64,000 nucleotides of DNA, from the NCBI GenBank assembly GCA_900772565.1, contig CAAHET010000093.1, positions 8,455 through 72,454 on the forward strand. Reading direction: 5' to 3'. The notes beneath the pieces were generated by a model, which was given only the letters and a program-made list of their open reading frames with translations, was not told the origin of the DNA and searched no databases. Both the position numbers and the translations under genes were made by a program. Source of the DNA: an uncultured Faecalibacterium sp. Lineage in GTDB: Bacteria > Bacillota > Clostridia > Oscillospirales > Ruminococcaceae. Shown piece after piece: positions 63,579 through 64,000 of the stretch; the first letter of the stretch is position 1, and every line of letters begins with the position of its first letter.

Positions 63579-63719
63579 AAAAGTCGTGAAGCAAGATGAA
63601 TTTTTTGGATTATAATAAATGACACGACTTTTTGAACGATAACATAAATTTTTATACCCTTGCTCCGTGGGATTCCCTTTATAATAAGAGCAGAGATCAA
63701 ACGGAAAAAGGAGATGTGG
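63579..63719. promoter_or_regulatory. Divergent control region before the GH78 gene
   Basis: Perfect 10-bp inverted repeat AAAAGTCGTG (63579-63588) and CACGACTTTT (63623-63632), with arms 34 bases apart and an AT-rich centre containing TTATAATAAA (63610-63619). A second TATAAT (63680-63685) lies 35 bases before the GH78 start. The layout suits a regulator binding both arms between the GH3 remnant and the GH78 gene. Confidence 0.5.
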
Positions 63720-64000
63720 ATGATGCAAGCAACAAACTTGAAAACGAACCATCTGACCCGCCCCCTCGGCATGGATGCCGGAACGCTGTTTTTGTCGTGG
63801 CAGTGCGCCGGAGGCGTGCGCCAGACTGCCTACGAAATTGAAGTGACCGCCGGAGCCGAAACGCTGTGGATCAGCGGAAAGGTTTTGGGCAGTGTGATGC
63901 ACACCGAAACGCCCACCGCTGTGCCGCCCAAGACGCAGGGACAGTGGCGCATCCGCCTGTGGGATGAAAACGATCAGCCCGGCGCATGGAGCGAAGCTGA
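63720..64000 (+). CDS. GH78 alpha-L-rhamnosidase-type protein, N-terminal part
   Basis: Runs off the window after about 93 residues. From ATG 63720 (AAGGAG six bases upstream; ATG 63723 is also possible) it reads LKTNHLTRPLGMDAGTLFLSWQC, RQTAYEIEVT, LWISGKV and WRIRLWDENDQPGAWSEA. This is the fibronectin-like N-terminal domain that opens bacterial alpha-L-rhamnosidases. No signal peptide. It would remove terminal rhamnose, often linked to glucuronate in plant gums, which agrees with the GUS gene upstream. Confidence 0.8.
   Translation, partial: MMQATNLKTNHLTRPLGMDAGTLFLSWQCAGGVRQTAYEIEVTAGAETLWISGKVLGSVMHTETPTAVPPKTQGQWRIRLWDENDQPGAWSEA

Overview
The window joins two unlike pieces of DNA. 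Positions 1 to about 31,700 are the early-to-lysis part of a contractile-tailed (PBSX/SPP1-like) prophage with moderate GC. From about 31,870 to the end is GC-richer bacterial chromosome. Carbohydrate loci, YesM/AraC two-component systems, Gram-positive ABC importers and codon usage point to a gut Clostridia bacterium. A Faecalibacterium-like host is my best guess, by inference from gene content only.

Prophage. All genes are on the + strand: replication (D5 primase-helicase, a putative adenine methyltransferase, MazG-like and HD hydrolases, small proteins), a DUF1492-type regulator, terminase, portal, a MuF head protein with a C-terminal papain-like toxin-like domain and a small candidate immunity gene, scaffold, capsid, connectors, sheath, tube, a tail chaperone with a -1 frameshift signal, tape measure, XkdP/Q/R/S/T/U-type baseplate genes, a tail fibre, and holin/endolysin. 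Two systems stand out. A diversity-generating retroelement (DGR) lies at 26.3-29.7 kb: a tail-fibre target gene, a 122-bp variable repeat, a 122-bp template repeat and a reverse transcriptase. By hand alignment all 30 VR/TR differences fall on template adenines. At 2.2 kb a (GA)17 tract lies between a TTG start with a good ribosome binding site and the body of the methyltransferase gene, which is out of frame as assembled. This looks like a phase-variable switch caught OFF. No integrase, repressor or early left end is visible; they would lie left of the window.

Chromosome 31.9-37.1 kb. A lysR gene is followed by a minus-strand operon reading precursor peptide (three ACGTACGA repeats), radical SAM/SPASM maturase, nitroreductase, flavin/ferredoxin protein and a truncated zinc-type macrodomain protein. 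A HxlR regulator is divergent from it. I read this as a RiPP system of the ACGX type.

Chromosome 37.2-43.9 kb. GH1, ManA, a phosphoglucomutase remnant joined to an ABC-permease remnant, GH113 and an esterase tail look like a decayed beta-manno-oligosaccharide locus. Next come a palindrome, the 3' half of a tRNA-Lys and a 461-bp deleted IS630 element.

Chromosome 43.9-64 kb. A large divergent locus for uronic-acid-containing glycans: YesL-like membrane protein, carbohydrate-binding-type protein, heparinase II/III-like protein and a YesM/AraC-type two-component pair on the minus strand; ABC importer, GH2 beta-glucuronidase, GH88 hydrolase, DUF2264 protein and GH2 beta-galactosidase on the plus strand. 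A flavodoxin-like remnant, a GH3 remnant and the start of a GH78 gene follow. A recurring feature of the chromosomal part is genes cut and rejoined by deletions; at least six such scars are described.
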